From positions 1 through 64,000 of the forward strand of contig NZ_MKCT01000083.1 of NCBI RefSeq assembly GCF_001855555.1: DNA of 64,000 nucleotides, in the 5' to 3' direction. Source of the stretch: Chromobacterium sphagni. GTDB lineage: Bacteria; Pseudomonadota; Gammaproteobacteria; Burkholderiales; Chromobacteriaceae. Positions 33,414-42,020 of the stretch are shown here, piece after piece (the stretch's first letter is position 1; the number at the start of each line of letters is the position of its first letter). The notes below the pieces were generated by a model that made no database searches, was not told the origin of the DNA, and saw nothing but the letters and a program-made list of their open reading frames with translations. The position numbers were made by a program, and so were the translations under genes.

Positions 33414-35666
33414 ATGAAGCATTTTATTAAAGCATTGCCGCTGGCCGCGGCGCTGGGCCTGCCTCAATTGGCCTGGGCCGGGCTGGTGTTGCAGAACCCG
33501 GACTGGAAAGTGGAGCTGGAGCCGGCCACATTGGCGCTGCGAGTCACGGCGGCGAGTGAGCCGGCGCGGCAGTTGTCCGATGGCGTGGCTGGACGCGAGG
33601 TGTCCGCCTTGCGGCAGGATGGCCAGTCCGCCGACTGGCAATGGGACGGCGGCCGCTACCGTTGGCAGGCCAGGCTGCGGGGGCGCGAACTGATGCTGAC
33701 GCTGCGCGCCGCCGCGCCCGGCCGGGTGGAGTTGCTGCGCCAGCCCGCCGCCGCCATGGGGCGCGGCCTGCTGCTGCCGCTGGCCGAAGGCAGCTACATC
33801 CCGACCGGCGACAAGCGGTGGCAAAGCTTCCTGCCCGCCTTCGCCGGCGACGGCTTGAATACCAGCGAAAACCTCAGCCTGCCGCTATGGGGCATGGACT
33901 ATGGCCGCCACAGCCTGCACTGGCTGCTGCTGGAGCCGTTCAACAACCGGCTGTCCTTCCGCGCCGACGGCCAGGGCATGGCGCTGGGCCTGAGCCACGA
34001 CTTCAACGCGCTCAACCAGCAGCGGCCGATGACGCTGCTGTTGCGGCTGGCCGACGACAATCCGCTGGCAGGCGCGCAGCGCTACAAGCAATGGCTGGTG
34101 TCGGAAGGCCGCTACCGGACGCTGGCCGACAAGATCAAGGCGCAGCCCGGCACCGCCAAGCTGATAGGCGCCAGCCACATCTATCTATGGGGCAATAATC
34201 TGCTGGACGCGTCCGACGTGCGCGACTGGCCCGCCTTCCTCAAGCTGCTGCAAGGGCCGGATCCGCTGGCGGCCAGGCTGCGCGCGCGTTTCGACGCCGA
34301 AGCCGGACAGGCGCTGCGCCAAGCCGGAGCCAAACCTGACCGCTACCAGCGAAGGGTGTTGATCGAAGCCGTCAACCAGGCATTGACCGGCGAGGCCCGC
34401 GCCGGATGGCTGGGCAAGCAGCCGGATTGGGCGCGGATGGCGCAGCCGTATCTGCAACTGCACGCCCAGGTGGCCGCCCTGTTCGGCCCCGCGCTGACGC
34501 CGGATCAAAGCCGCTGGGGCGGCGGCCTGTCTCGCAAAACCATGGACGCGCTGCAGGCTGCCGGCCTCAAGCGGCTGTGGCTGGGCGTGGACAACTGGGA
34601 AGGAGGCCTGTGGCAGCCGCGGGCGGTGGCGGAGGGCGTCAAGGCCGGCTATTTGATGGCCGCCTACGATTCCTATGAAACCACGTTGCCTCCGGGCGAG
34701 CGGGTGGACTGGCTCACCGCCCAGCTGGGCGAGGCCGTTTACCGCCAGTGCGGCATCACGCTGGCCAACGGCAAGAAAAAAACCGGCTTCCAGCAGTCCG
34801 GCTATTACACCAATCCCGACTGCGTGCGCGACACCCTCAAGCAACGCACGCACGCGCTGCTGCCGGCCACCGGTTTCAACAGCTGGTTCCTGGACGCCTA
34901 CGCCACCGGCATGACTTTCGACGACTACGCCCCGGGCCGCCGCACCGGCGAAGCGAAGATGGCGGAAGGCTATGAGCAGTCCATGCAATGGGTGGCGGAC
35001 AATTACAAACTTCCGGTGGGTTCGGAGAACGGCAACGCCGCCACCAGCCTCGGCATCGCCTTCGCCCACGGCATGCAGGCGCCGGCGCTGAGCTGGGTGG
35101 ATCCAGATCTGCAGAAGCACCCGCAGTCGCCGTATTACCTGGGCCGCTGGTACCCGGCCGACCAGCCGGAAACCTTCTTCAAGCAAGTGCCGCTGAAACA
35201 GCCCTACCGCGATCTTTACTACGGCGCGGGCTACCGGTTGCCGTTGTACCAGGCGGTGTTCCACGGTTCGGTGATCACTACCAACCACTGGCTGTACGAC
35301 AACCTGAAATTCTCCAACGCCTACGCCGACAACCTGCTGGCGCAATGGCTGTACAACGTGCCGCCGCTGTTCCACCTGTCCGCCGCCAGCCTCAAGGCCA
35401 GGTTGCCGCAGCTGCAATGCGCCGACCAGGCCTTCAGCCCCATCCACCGGCAACTGGCCACCCTGGCGCTTACCGGCTTCGCCTGGCTGAATGCCGAGCG
35501 CACGGTGCAGCAAACCCGCTTCGCCGACGGCAGCCGCCTCACCGCCAATTTCGGTTCGACGGCGGCGGGCGATGGCGGCCAGGCGCTGCCGCCGCAAAGC
35601 CTGCGGGTGGAATTGGCCGGCCAGCCGTCCAGGCTGCTGCGGGTGGCGGATTGCGCCGGCACATAA
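33414..35666 (+). CDS. secreted glycoside-hydrolase-like protein
   Basis: A 750-residue exported protein. The signal peptide is MKHFIKALPLAAALGLPQLAWA; ATG 33414 has GGGAGAAGGA before it, better than the ATG at 33375. An N-terminal beta-sandwich (about 25-230) is followed by a barrel-like region with KRLWLGVDNWEGG, GYLMAAYDSYETT, SWFLDAYATGMTFDDY and PVGSENGNAATSLGIAFAHGMQAP, a pattern seen in GH101/DUF5696-like glycosidases. Acidic residues Asp in FLDAY and Glu in GSENG are candidate catalytic residues. Substrate is unknown, perhaps a surface or wall glycan given the Vxr-like operon upstream. Confidence 0.65.
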   Translation: MKHFIKALPLAAALGLPQLAWAGLVLQNPDWKVELEPATLALRVTAASEPARQLSDGVAGREVSALRQDGQSADWQWDGGRYRWQARLRGRELMLTLRAAAPGRVELLRQPAAAMGRGLLLPLAEGSYIPTGDKRWQSFLPAFAGDGLNTSENLSLPLWGMDYGRHSLHWLLLEPFNNRLSFRADGQGMALGLSHDFNALNQQRPMTLLLRLADDNPLAGAQRYKQWLVSEGRYRTLADKIKAQPGTAKLIGASHIYLWGNNLLDASDVRDWPAFLKLLQGPDPLAARLRARFDAEAGQALRQAGAKPDRYQRRVLIEAVNQALTGEARAGWLGKQPDWARMAQPYLQLHAQVAALFGPALTPDQSRWGGGLSRKTMDALQAAGLKRLWLGVDNWEGGLWQPRAVAEGVKAGYLMAAYDSYETTLPPGERVDWLTAQLGEAVYRQCGITLANGKKKTGFQQSGYYTNPDCVRDTLKQRTHALLPATGFNSWFLDAYATGMTFDDYAPGRRTGEAKMAEGYEQSMQWVADNYKLPVGSENGNAATSLGIAFAHGMQAPALSWVDPDLQKHPQSPYYLGRWYPADQPETFFKQVPLKQPYRDLYYGAGYRLPLYQAVFHGSVITTNHWLYDNLKFSNAYADNLLAQWLYNVPPLFHLSAASLKARLPQLQCADQAFSPIHRQLATLALTGFAWLNAERTVQQTRFADGSRLTANFGSTAAGDGGQALPPQSLRVELAGQPSRLLRVADCAGT

Positions 35667-35699
35667 GCTGCGGCGATAATGCCGATGTCGTTTTGCGGC

Positions 35700-35832
35700 C
35701 GTGGGGGGCATGCTCCCCGCGGCCGGCGGCTGGCTGGCGTGATGTGATTTGGATGGCGGTTTTTGAGTCGGGAAAATCGGTGGAATTCCGGGTGTGGTTT
35801 TTATCTTTAAAAATCAGCAGCTTGAGAATGGT
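35700..35832 (+). promoter_or_regulatory. leader of CRISPR array 1 with IHF-like site
   Basis: AT-rich stretch before the first repeat. Its last 35 bases (from TTTTTATC through AAATCAGCAGCTTGAGAATGGT) closely match the leader of array 2. The IHF-like site AATCAGCAGCTTG (35812-35824) has one mismatch to WATCAANNNNTTR and ends nine bases before the first repeat. The leader promotes array transcription and marks the end where new spacers enter. Confidence 0.75.
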
Positions 35833-37569
35833 GTGTTCCCCACGTGCGTGGGGATGAACCGCCGCCTTGACGGTCACGATATTGGCGGCGGCTGTGTTCC
35901 CCACGTGCGTGGGGATGAACCAACACCCATGTATCGCGATAGAAGTTCATGCCCGTGTTCCCCACGTGCGTGGGGATGAACCGCGGCATGATCACGCCCA
36001 CGAGTGGTCCAGGCTGTGTTCCCCACGTGCGTGGGGATGAACCGATCGACGGCATCAGCATTTCGGCGAGTGGTGCGTGTTCCCCACGTGCGTGGGGATG
36101 AACCGCTCTGCGGTTGGACTTCGCGCTTGATTGTGTAGTGTTCCCCACGTGCGTGGGGATGAACCGCAGTCCACCGACTCGGCGGGTTCCGAGACTCCGT
36201 GTTCCCCACGTGCGTGGGGATGAACCGTTAGCGATGCGTGAAAGGACTGACATGCCCCGGTGTTCCCCACGTGCGTGGGGATGAACCTCACCAGCGACGA
36301 CAAGGCAACAGCGCGAAGAAGTGTTCCCCACGTGCGTGGGGATGAACCGGCCAGGAGGGAAGCCAGACCAATCGGCATTGGGTGTTCCCCACGTGCGTGG
36401 GGATGAACCGACAGATTCGAAATCGAAGAGAAGCTGATCAAGGTGTTCCCCACGTGCGTGGGGATGAACCGCGCACGAACGGCAAGTTCTGCCGCGGCTA
36501 TGAGTGTTCCCCACGTGCGTGGGGATGAACCGTTTACGCACATGCACAAAGCATAGGCGTTTGGGTGTTCCCCACGTGCGTGGGGATGAACCGGCGAAGG
36601 GCTGGGCCGTGTACCTGCTCACCCTGTGTTCCCCACGTGCGTGGGGATGAACCGGCGTGATGTCCGGCGGCTGGTTCTTCGACGAGGTGTTCCCCACGTG
36701 CGTGGGGATGAACCGTCCTGGCCCTTCGCGTGGGTGGCCGAGGACTGGTGTTCCCCACGTGCGTGGGGATGAACCGCCTTTCAGCTTCGTCGCCTCGTCG
36801 CAAACCACGTGTTCCCCACGTGCGTGGGGATGAACCGGCCCAGCTGTACAGCTCCCCGTCTATCATCGTGTGTTCCCCACGTGCGTGGGGATGAACCGTA
36901 TGCCGGCTATCGAAAACGCAGGGTACGAGAGTGTTCCCCACGTGCGTGGGGATGAACCGCCGGCGCAGCAGCTGCCGCCGGTGGATACCTCGTGTTCCCC
37001 ACGTGCGTGGGGATGAACCGACTAGGTCAATCGTGACTAGGCGCAATGAATCGTGTTCCCCACGTGCGTGGGGATGAACCGGCAGCGCATCTGATCGCGA
37101 CCCTGAGGCATTGGTGTTCCCCACGTGCGTGGGGATGAACCGTATGTCATCGACAGCGACGCGCCGTTCATCGTGTGTTCCCCACGTGCGTGGGGATGAA
37201 CCGCGTGTCGGCACTGCTCCGTGGCGGCGGCCAACGTGTTCCCCACGTGCGTGGGGATGAACCGAGGGCGAGCGGAATACGGCCTACCAGGACAGCGTGT
37301 TCCCCACGTGCGTGGGGATGAACCGGCCAGTTTTCCCCGAACGCGTCCCGCGATTTCGTGTTCCCCACGTGCGTGGGGATGAACCGCTGCGCATGCTCAA
37401 ACCGCCGGAGCTCTACGGGTGTTCCCCACGTGCGTGGGGATGAACCGCCCTTGGTGTGGCTGATCTGATGCGTGGCGGAGTGTTCCCCACGTGCGTGGGG
37501 ATGAACCGCCATTGACCATAGTCGACGTGCCCAGGACGGCGTGTTTGCCACGAGAGCGGGGATGGGCCG
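35833..37569 (+). CRISPR. CRISPR array 1, type I-E, 29 repeats and 28 spacers
   Basis: Repeats of 29 nt begin GTGTTCCCCACGTGCGTGG and end GGATGAACCG, with a hairpin CCCCAC/GTGGGG. The period is exactly 61 nt from 35833 to the last repeat at 37541, so all 28 spacers are 32 nt. Internal repeats are nearly invariant, differing only in the last base in a few. The final repeat (37541-37569, GTGTTTGCCACGAGAGCGG...) is decayed, which marks the old end and confirms the leader is on the left. The long repetitive ORFs across it are artefacts. Confidence 0.99.
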
Positions 37570-37738
37570 GCCAGCAGTGGAACGGACAGCGTAACGACCC
37601 CGTGCTCCCCGGGTCATCAGAAATGTGTCGGTCCGCCATCGCGGGTCTTGTGGTTGATGGCGAGGGGAAGGCTGAGCTTGTATAAGGGTGGCAAAATGCC
37701 GATAATTGATGTGCAGATTGCGCCAATTGGAGGTTGTC

Positions 37739-38212
37739 ATGCCCACACGCACCGCATTCAGGCCGGACCCCGCCATCATCCGCCGCGCAATGGTCAGGGA
37801 GGGGGAGCGCCGTTCCCGCCAATCCGATCTGTTGGGCCAGCCTGTCAGCACCGATTACGACATCGTGAAGGTGGTGGCCAATGGTTTGGACCCAGGCGTG
37901 ATCACCCGCCTGACCAATGAGGGGTTGACCCGGCGCGAGCTGGAGTTTGTCATTCCCCCGCGCACGCTTACCCACCGTATCAAGAACGGCGAGCGCCTTA
38001 GCACCGACGAGTCCGAGCGCAGCGTCCGGCTGGTCAATCTGCTGTTGCAGGCCGAGCAGCTGCTGGGTGGCAAGGAGGCGGCAACCGCCTGGCTGCGTCA
38101 ACCGCTGCGCCGCTTCGACGGCCGCAGCGCGCTGGAAGTGGCCAGAACCGAGCAGGGCGCGCGGCTGGTGGAGGAGTTGCTAATCCAGATCGAGGAAGGC
38201 TACGTGGCATGA
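37739..38212 (+). CDS. Xre/MbcA/ParS-type antitoxin
   Basis: A 157-residue antitoxin of the Xre-RES class. The N-terminal part contains a helix-turn-helix-like segment and GLTRRELEFVIPPRTLTHRIKNGERLSTDES, followed by the DUF2384 toxin-binding domain (LLLQAEQLLGGKEAATAWLRQPLRRFDGRSALEVA). ATG 37739 has GGAGG five bases before it. The gene overlaps the toxin gene by four bases (ATGA). It should bind its own promoter with the toxin. It lies between CRISPR array 1 and cas3. Confidence 0.9.
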   Translation: MPTRTAFRPDPAIIRRAMVREGERRSRQSDLLGQPVSTDYDIVKVVANGLDPGVITRLTNEGLTRRELEFVIPPRTLTHRIKNGERLSTDESERSVRLVNLLLQAEQLLGGKEAATAWLRQPLRRFDGRSALEVARTEQGARLVEELLIQIEEGYVA

Positions 38213-38652
38213 TCGCCTGGCGGATCAGCCGGTTTGAAGACCTTCGCGGCCTGGGTGGCATCCGGGCGCGCGGCCGCTGGCATAATGCCGGCCAGCCGAT
38301 AGTTTATCTGGCCGATCACTCGGCCAGTTCCATGCTGGAGATGCTGGTGCATAGCGAGTTTGCCGCGCTCCCGGATACCTTCACGCTGCTGAAGGTGGAC
38401 ATTCCGGATGGCCTGGTTCAGGTGCTGGATCTGAACGAGCTGTCGGCAGACTGGCGCAATGATCAGGAACAGACCCGCGCGCTGGGCGACACCTGGCTGG
38501 CCCAGGCTCCCTCCGCGGTGTTGCGGGTGCCCAGCGCCCTGGCGGTGGAAGGGTGGAACTACCTGCTCAATCCCGTCCATTCCGGTGCCGCCAGTTGCCG
38601 GATAGTGGACACCATACGGGCCCCGCTCGATTCCCGCTTCCGGATGGCGTAG
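38209..38652 (+). CDS. RES-domain toxin (NAD+-degrading)
   Basis: A 147-residue RES toxin. The family residues are visible: WRISRF, RARGRWHNAGQPIVYLADHSASSMLEMLVH with the conserved Arg, Tyr and Glu, a conserved Ser, and EGWNYLLNPVH near the C-terminus. RES proteins destroy cellular NAD+ when not bound by antitoxin. It is translationally coupled to the Xre antitoxin and ends at a strong terminator, so the pair is an independent module inside the CRISPR-Cas locus. Confidence 0.9.
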   Translation: MIAWRISRFEDLRGLGGIRARGRWHNAGQPIVYLADHSASSMLEMLVHSEFAALPDTFTLLKVDIPDGLVQVLDLNELSADWRNDQEQTRALGDTWLAQAPSAVLRVPSALAVEGWNYLLNPVHSGAASCRIVDTIRAPLDSRFRMA

Positions 38653-38677
38653 CCCAATCCCGGCGGCAAGCTCCTTG

Positions 38678-38714
38678 AAAACCGAACGTCATCGTCGTTC
38701 GGTTTTTGCTTTTT
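38678..38714 (+). terminator. terminator of the toxin-antitoxin operon
   Basis: Stem AAACCGAACG-TCATCGT-CGTTCGGTTT followed by TTGCTTTTT, 25 bases after the toxin stop. Confidence 0.85.
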
Positions 38715-38762
38715 CAGCGCGACTTTCCACGTATCTGCAACGGCTCATGCATACCAGGACAT

Positions 38763-38775
38763 TTTCAACGTGAAA
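38763..38775. promoter_or_regulatory. inverted repeat upstream of cas3, possible operator
   Basis: TTTCA-ACG-TGAAA lies about 80 bases before the cas3 ATG, in the only gap between the TA terminator and cas3. It is short; a binding protein is not known. Confidence 0.3.
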
Positions 38776-38853
38776 TGACAAGGGCATTTCTTGCTGCTAG
38801 TCTGCCTGCTTGGCTTGGGTCCAGCAGGTTGACTGGTGCGGTCCGGAGGGGCG

Positions 38854-41598
38854 ATGCAGGCTTATTGGCGGTACTGGGGCAAGGCATCCCCAGGCGACAA
38901 ATTGGGTGCTGGCTGGCATCTGTTGCCATTCCACGCGCTGGATGTGGCGGCGGTGATGAATGCGCTGCTGGATCAGAGGCCGGCGTGGGTGTCGGCATGC
39001 GCTAATAGCCTTGGCTGGAGCGCGGCGCAGTTCCGGGCGGCGGCCTGCTATTTCGCGGTCTTGCACGATCTTGGCAAGTTTGCCCGCAGTTTTCAGGCGT
39101 TGTTTTCATCGTGCAGCGCCGATCTGGTGCCGATTGACCGGGCGCCTGGCTACACCCAGCGCCACGATACCTTGGGCTTCCTGCTGTGGATGGACCATCT
39201 GCGACACGGATTGCCGCATGACATTTTGCTGGAGCCCGACCACCGGCTGTGGCAAGGCTGGATACGCATAGTCTGTGGCCACCACGGCCAGCCGCCGCGC
39301 GAGGGCAGCGCGCGCCGCTTGTATGCCGACGACCATTTTCTGCCGGACGACATGGCGGCGGCGCTGGAATTCGCATGCGATGCGGCCAGCCTGTTCGACG
39401 ATCTGCCGCAAGCCATCCGTGTAGAGCAACTGGATACGCGCGCAGGCTGGCAGCTGGCGGGCCTGATGGTGCTGGCGGATTGGTTGGGCTCCAATCAGCG
39501 CTATTTTCCCTACCGGTCCGCACCGATGGCCTTGGCGGACTACTGGCGCGAGCAGGCGCAGCCGGCGGCGGCGCGGGTAGTCGCCGAATCAGGCCTGCAG
39601 TCCTGTCTTTGCGCGCCTTATGCCGGGCCGCAGAAACTGGCGGACTTCATTCCTTATCTTTCTTCCCCCACGCCATTGCAGGAATACGCCGCCAGCACTC
39701 CTCTGGCCGAAGGGCCGCAGCTGTTCCTGCTGGAGGATGTGACCGGCGCCGGCAAGACCGAAGCTGCGCTGATTCTGGCGCACCGGTTGATGGCAGCCGG
39801 GTTGGCCGATGGCCTGTACTTCGCTCTGCCCACCATGGCTACGGCCAATCAAATGTACCGCCGCGTCGGCGGCGTGTATCGCCGTCTGTTCGCCGAAGGC
39901 GAGCGGCCGTCGCTGGTATTGGCGCATTCCGCCCGTCAGTTGGTGGAGGACTTCGCGCTCAGCGTGCAGAGCGGCGGCAAGCCCTATGCCAAGGATGACG
40001 CTTCGGCCGGCATGAGTTGCAACGCCTGGCTGGCGGACAATAACAAAAAGGCCTTGCTGGCGCAGGCGGGCGTTGGCTCCATAGATCAGGCCTTGCTGGC
40101 GGTGCTGCCGGTGCGGCATCAGTCGCTGCGCTTGCTGGGCCTGAGCGGCAAGGTATTGGTGGTAGACGAAGTGCACGCTTTCGATTCCTATGTCCGCACG
40201 CTGTTGGCCGGCCTGCTGCGCTGGCACGCGGCGCAGGGCGGCAGCGCCATCCTGTTGTCCGCCACCGTGCCGGAACAGATCAAGACCGAACTGCTGAACG
40301 CTTATCGCCAAGGGCTGGCGCAGCCGGTCTTGGCTGAATCGTTTGTATCCGCCTACCCGCTGGCCAGCCACTTGTCCGCTGCGCATTTTGACCAGCAAGC
40401 CTGCGAAACCCGGCGTGAGGTGAAGCGTCGGGTGCGGGTGGAGCATCGGCATGACGAGGCCGAGGTGATTCGTCTGATTGCCAGCGAGGTTGCGGCTGGT
40501 CGCTGCGTGTGTTGGGTGCGCAATACGGTGGACGATGCCCGCCGCGCTTTTGATCTGCTGAAGGACAGCATTCCACGGGACAAGCTGCATCTATTCCATA
40601 GCCGCTACGCGATGGGACATCGGTTGGCGATAGAGGACGAGGTGCTGGATGCGTTTGGCAAACGGTCGGATGCCGCCATGCGCAGGGGGCGGGTGCTGAT
40701 TGGCACCCAGGTATTGGAGCAGTCGCTGGATTTTGATGCCGATGTGATGGTAAGCGATCTCGCCCCCATCGACTTGCTGATCCAACGTGCCGGCCGCCTG
40801 CAGCGCCATGTTCGTCTGGCCAATGGCGATCGGTGGCCGGACGCGGTCCCGATGGTGCAACACGTTGAGCAGCGGCCGGAGCCGGTGTTGTGCGTTTATG
40901 GTCCGCCGCCGGACGACGAGGCCAAGGCGGACTGGTACGGCCGGCTGTTTGCCGGCGCGCAATATGTGTACCCGGACTTTGCCGCATTGTGGCAGACCCA
41001 GCAGGCGTTGTTGGCCGCCGGCAATATTGTGTCGCCGGGCGATGAGGGCGAAGCCGGCGCGGTGCGGCAACTGGTGGAGTCGGTGTATGGCGCAGCCGGC
41101 GAGCGTGAAACCCCGGCAGCCTTGAAGGCTGCGGCGGACAAGTGCCTAGGCGAGGCGATGAGCGAGCGCAGCATGGCGCTATTCACCGCGCTGCAGCTGG
41201 ACAAAGGCTATTGCGAAGACAGCAGCAAGCACTGGATGGAGGAAACCGATGTTGCCACCCGGCTGGCCGATGAAACGCGGCTGGTTTATTTGGCGGTAGC
41301 AGATGGGGAGGCCTTGCGGCCGCTGTACCCAAGCGACGATCCGCGCCTGCAATGGCAGCTGTCCGCGCTGCGGGTGGATGCCAACAGGCTTAAGGACATC
41401 GCGCCGGCCTGGCGGCAGCGCTTCAAGCTCTTGCTGGATCGCTTGGCGCAGGAACAACCCTGGCTGACGGAATACGACCTGGTCTTGCCCCTGCTTGCCG
41501 GCGAAGAGGCGGGCGCGTGGCTGGGGCAGGGCGTCGATGCCAGGGGCAGGGAGCTGGGTGTGAGGTACAGCCTGGAGCTGGGACTGTTGTGGAAATGA
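38854..41598 (+). CDS. cas3: Cas3 nuclease-helicase, type I-E
   Basis: A 914-residue Cas3 that unwinds and shreds DNA marked by Cascade. The HD nuclease domain is N-terminal: His27 (PFHALDVA), His71-Asp72 (VLHDLGKFAR), and GHHGQPP. The helicase has Walker A VTGAGKTEAAL (Lys301), the DEVH box at 438-441 (VVDEVHAFDSY), motif III LLSATVPE and motif VI LIQRAGRLQRH. ATG 38854 has GGAGG five bases before it. All key residues are present, so it should be active. It is separated from the Cascade genes by 418 bases. Confidence 0.97.
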   Translation: MQAYWRYWGKASPGDKLGAGWHLLPFHALDVAAVMNALLDQRPAWVSACANSLGWSAAQFRAAACYFAVLHDLGKFARSFQALFSSCSADLVPIDRAPGYTQRHDTLGFLLWMDHLRHGLPHDILLEPDHRLWQGWIRIVCGHHGQPPREGSARRLYADDHFLPDDMAAALEFACDAASLFDDLPQAIRVEQLDTRAGWQLAGLMVLADWLGSNQRYFPYRSAPMALADYWREQAQPAAARVVAESGLQSCLCAPYAGPQKLADFIPYLSSPTPLQEYAASTPLAEGPQLFLLEDVTGAGKTEAALILAHRLMAAGLADGLYFALPTMATANQMYRRVGGVYRRLFAEGERPSLVLAHSARQLVEDFALSVQSGGKPYAKDDASAGMSCNAWLADNNKKALLAQAGVGSIDQALLAVLPVRHQSLRLLGLSGKVLVVDEVHAFDSYVRTLLAGLLRWHAAQGGSAILLSATVPEQIKTELLNAYRQGLAQPVLAESFVSAYPLASHLSAAHFDQQACETRREVKRRVRVEHRHDEAEVIRLIASEVAAGRCVCWVRNTVDDARRAFDLLKDSIPRDKLHLFHSRYAMGHRLAIEDEVLDAFGKRSDAAMRRGRVLIGTQVLEQSLDFDADVMVSDLAPIDLLIQRAGRLQRHVRLANGDRWPDAVPMVQHVEQRPEPVLCVYGPPPDDEAKADWYGRLFAGAQYVYPDFAALWQTQQALLAAGNIVSPGDEGEAGAVRQLVESVYGAAGERETPAALKAAADKCLGEAMSERSMALFTALQLDKGYCEDSSKHWMEETDVATRLADETRLVYLAVADGEALRPLYPSDDPRLQWQLSALRVDANRLKDIAPAWRQRFKLLLDRLAQEQPWLTEYDLVLPLLAGEEAGAWLGQGVDARGRELGVRYSLELGLLWK

Positions 41599-41599
41599 A

Positions 41600-41620
41600 C
41601 CAGGCGGCCGGGGCCGCCTG
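41600..41620 (+). terminator. hairpin after cas3
   Basis: CCAGGCGGCC-GG-GGCCGCCTGG stem directly after the cas3 stop; no T run follows, so it may be a weak terminator or an RNA-stability element. It abuts the degenerate repeat at 41622. Confidence 0.4.
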
Positions 41621-41621
41621 G

Positions 41622-41711
41622 ATTCTCATCCCCACACGTGTGAGGAACTGGTCAATGATTATGACTTTTATGCCACGCCATCGGGTTCATCCCCACATCT
41701 ATGGGGAACAC
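41622..41711 (-). CRISPR. degenerate two-repeat mini-array between cas3 and cse1 (CreA/CreR-like candidate)
   Basis: On the minus strand, a repeat-like unit at 41711-41683 (GTGTTCCCCATAGATGTGG..., 23 of 29 bases as in the main repeat, changed mainly in the loop) is followed by a 32-nt spacer (41682-41651). A more decayed unit follows at 41650-41622 (about 19 of 29). The start-to-start distance is exactly 61 nt, as in the true arrays, and both units keep an inverted repeat. It faces against the cas operon. It may be a vestigial array or a crRNA-like regulatory RNA. I see no convincing target for the spacer. Confidence 0.75.
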
Positions 41712-41795
41712 CACCCTCACCATAGCTAGAGGCGACCCAAAACGAAAGGAAAATATTAAGCAACACCATCCTTTTATATTGATGAAAGATCGCCT

Positions 41796-42020
41796 ATGTT
41801 GATGGTGGTGGAGCGCTTACGGGGATGGGGCATGCGCACGACTCTAGGGTTGCTGCTTGGAGCAGGAGCGTTGATCTTCTTGATGATTAGCCGCGTCGTG
41901 AAGATATGCCTTGGGGTCCTGTTCGTTATCGGATTGGCAGGATTGGTCCGTGTCAGCCAAGAGCCTGCTGGTAAAGCGAGAAGTGACGAGTGGTCGGAAG
42001 ATCGAGAGGAGACGGAATGA
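41796..42020 (+). CDS. small two-helix membrane protein coupled to cse1
   Basis: A 74-residue ORF whose TGA overlaps the ATG of cse1 (ATGA, 42017-42020), the same coupling used elsewhere in this operon. It is predicted to have two closely spaced hydrophobic helices (TLGLLLGAGALIFLMI and ICLGVLFVIGLAGLV) joined by SRVVK, then an acidic tail (SDEWSEDREETE). The start may be ATG 41796 or the internal ATG 41832; neither has a strong ribosome site. It is not one of the known type I-E core proteins. Function unknown; the overlap and hydrophobic pattern argue it is real. Confidence 0.6.
   Translation: MLMVVERLRGWGMRTTLGLLLGAGALIFLMISRVVKICLGVLFVIGLAGLVRVSQEPAGKARSDEWSEDREETE

Noticed and set aside
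35807-37851. Long minus-strand frames with repeated VHPHARGEH and GSSPRTWGT
   Set aside because: They are the CRISPR repeats of array 1 read as protein; the same artefact covers 48024-52483.
38641-38660. Target for the mini-array spacer at the end of the RES toxin gene (shared GATGGCGT)
   Set aside because: An 8-base match is expected by chance in this much DNA, and the bases before it do not look like a type I-E PAM. Similar short matches occur at about 9637 and 33579.
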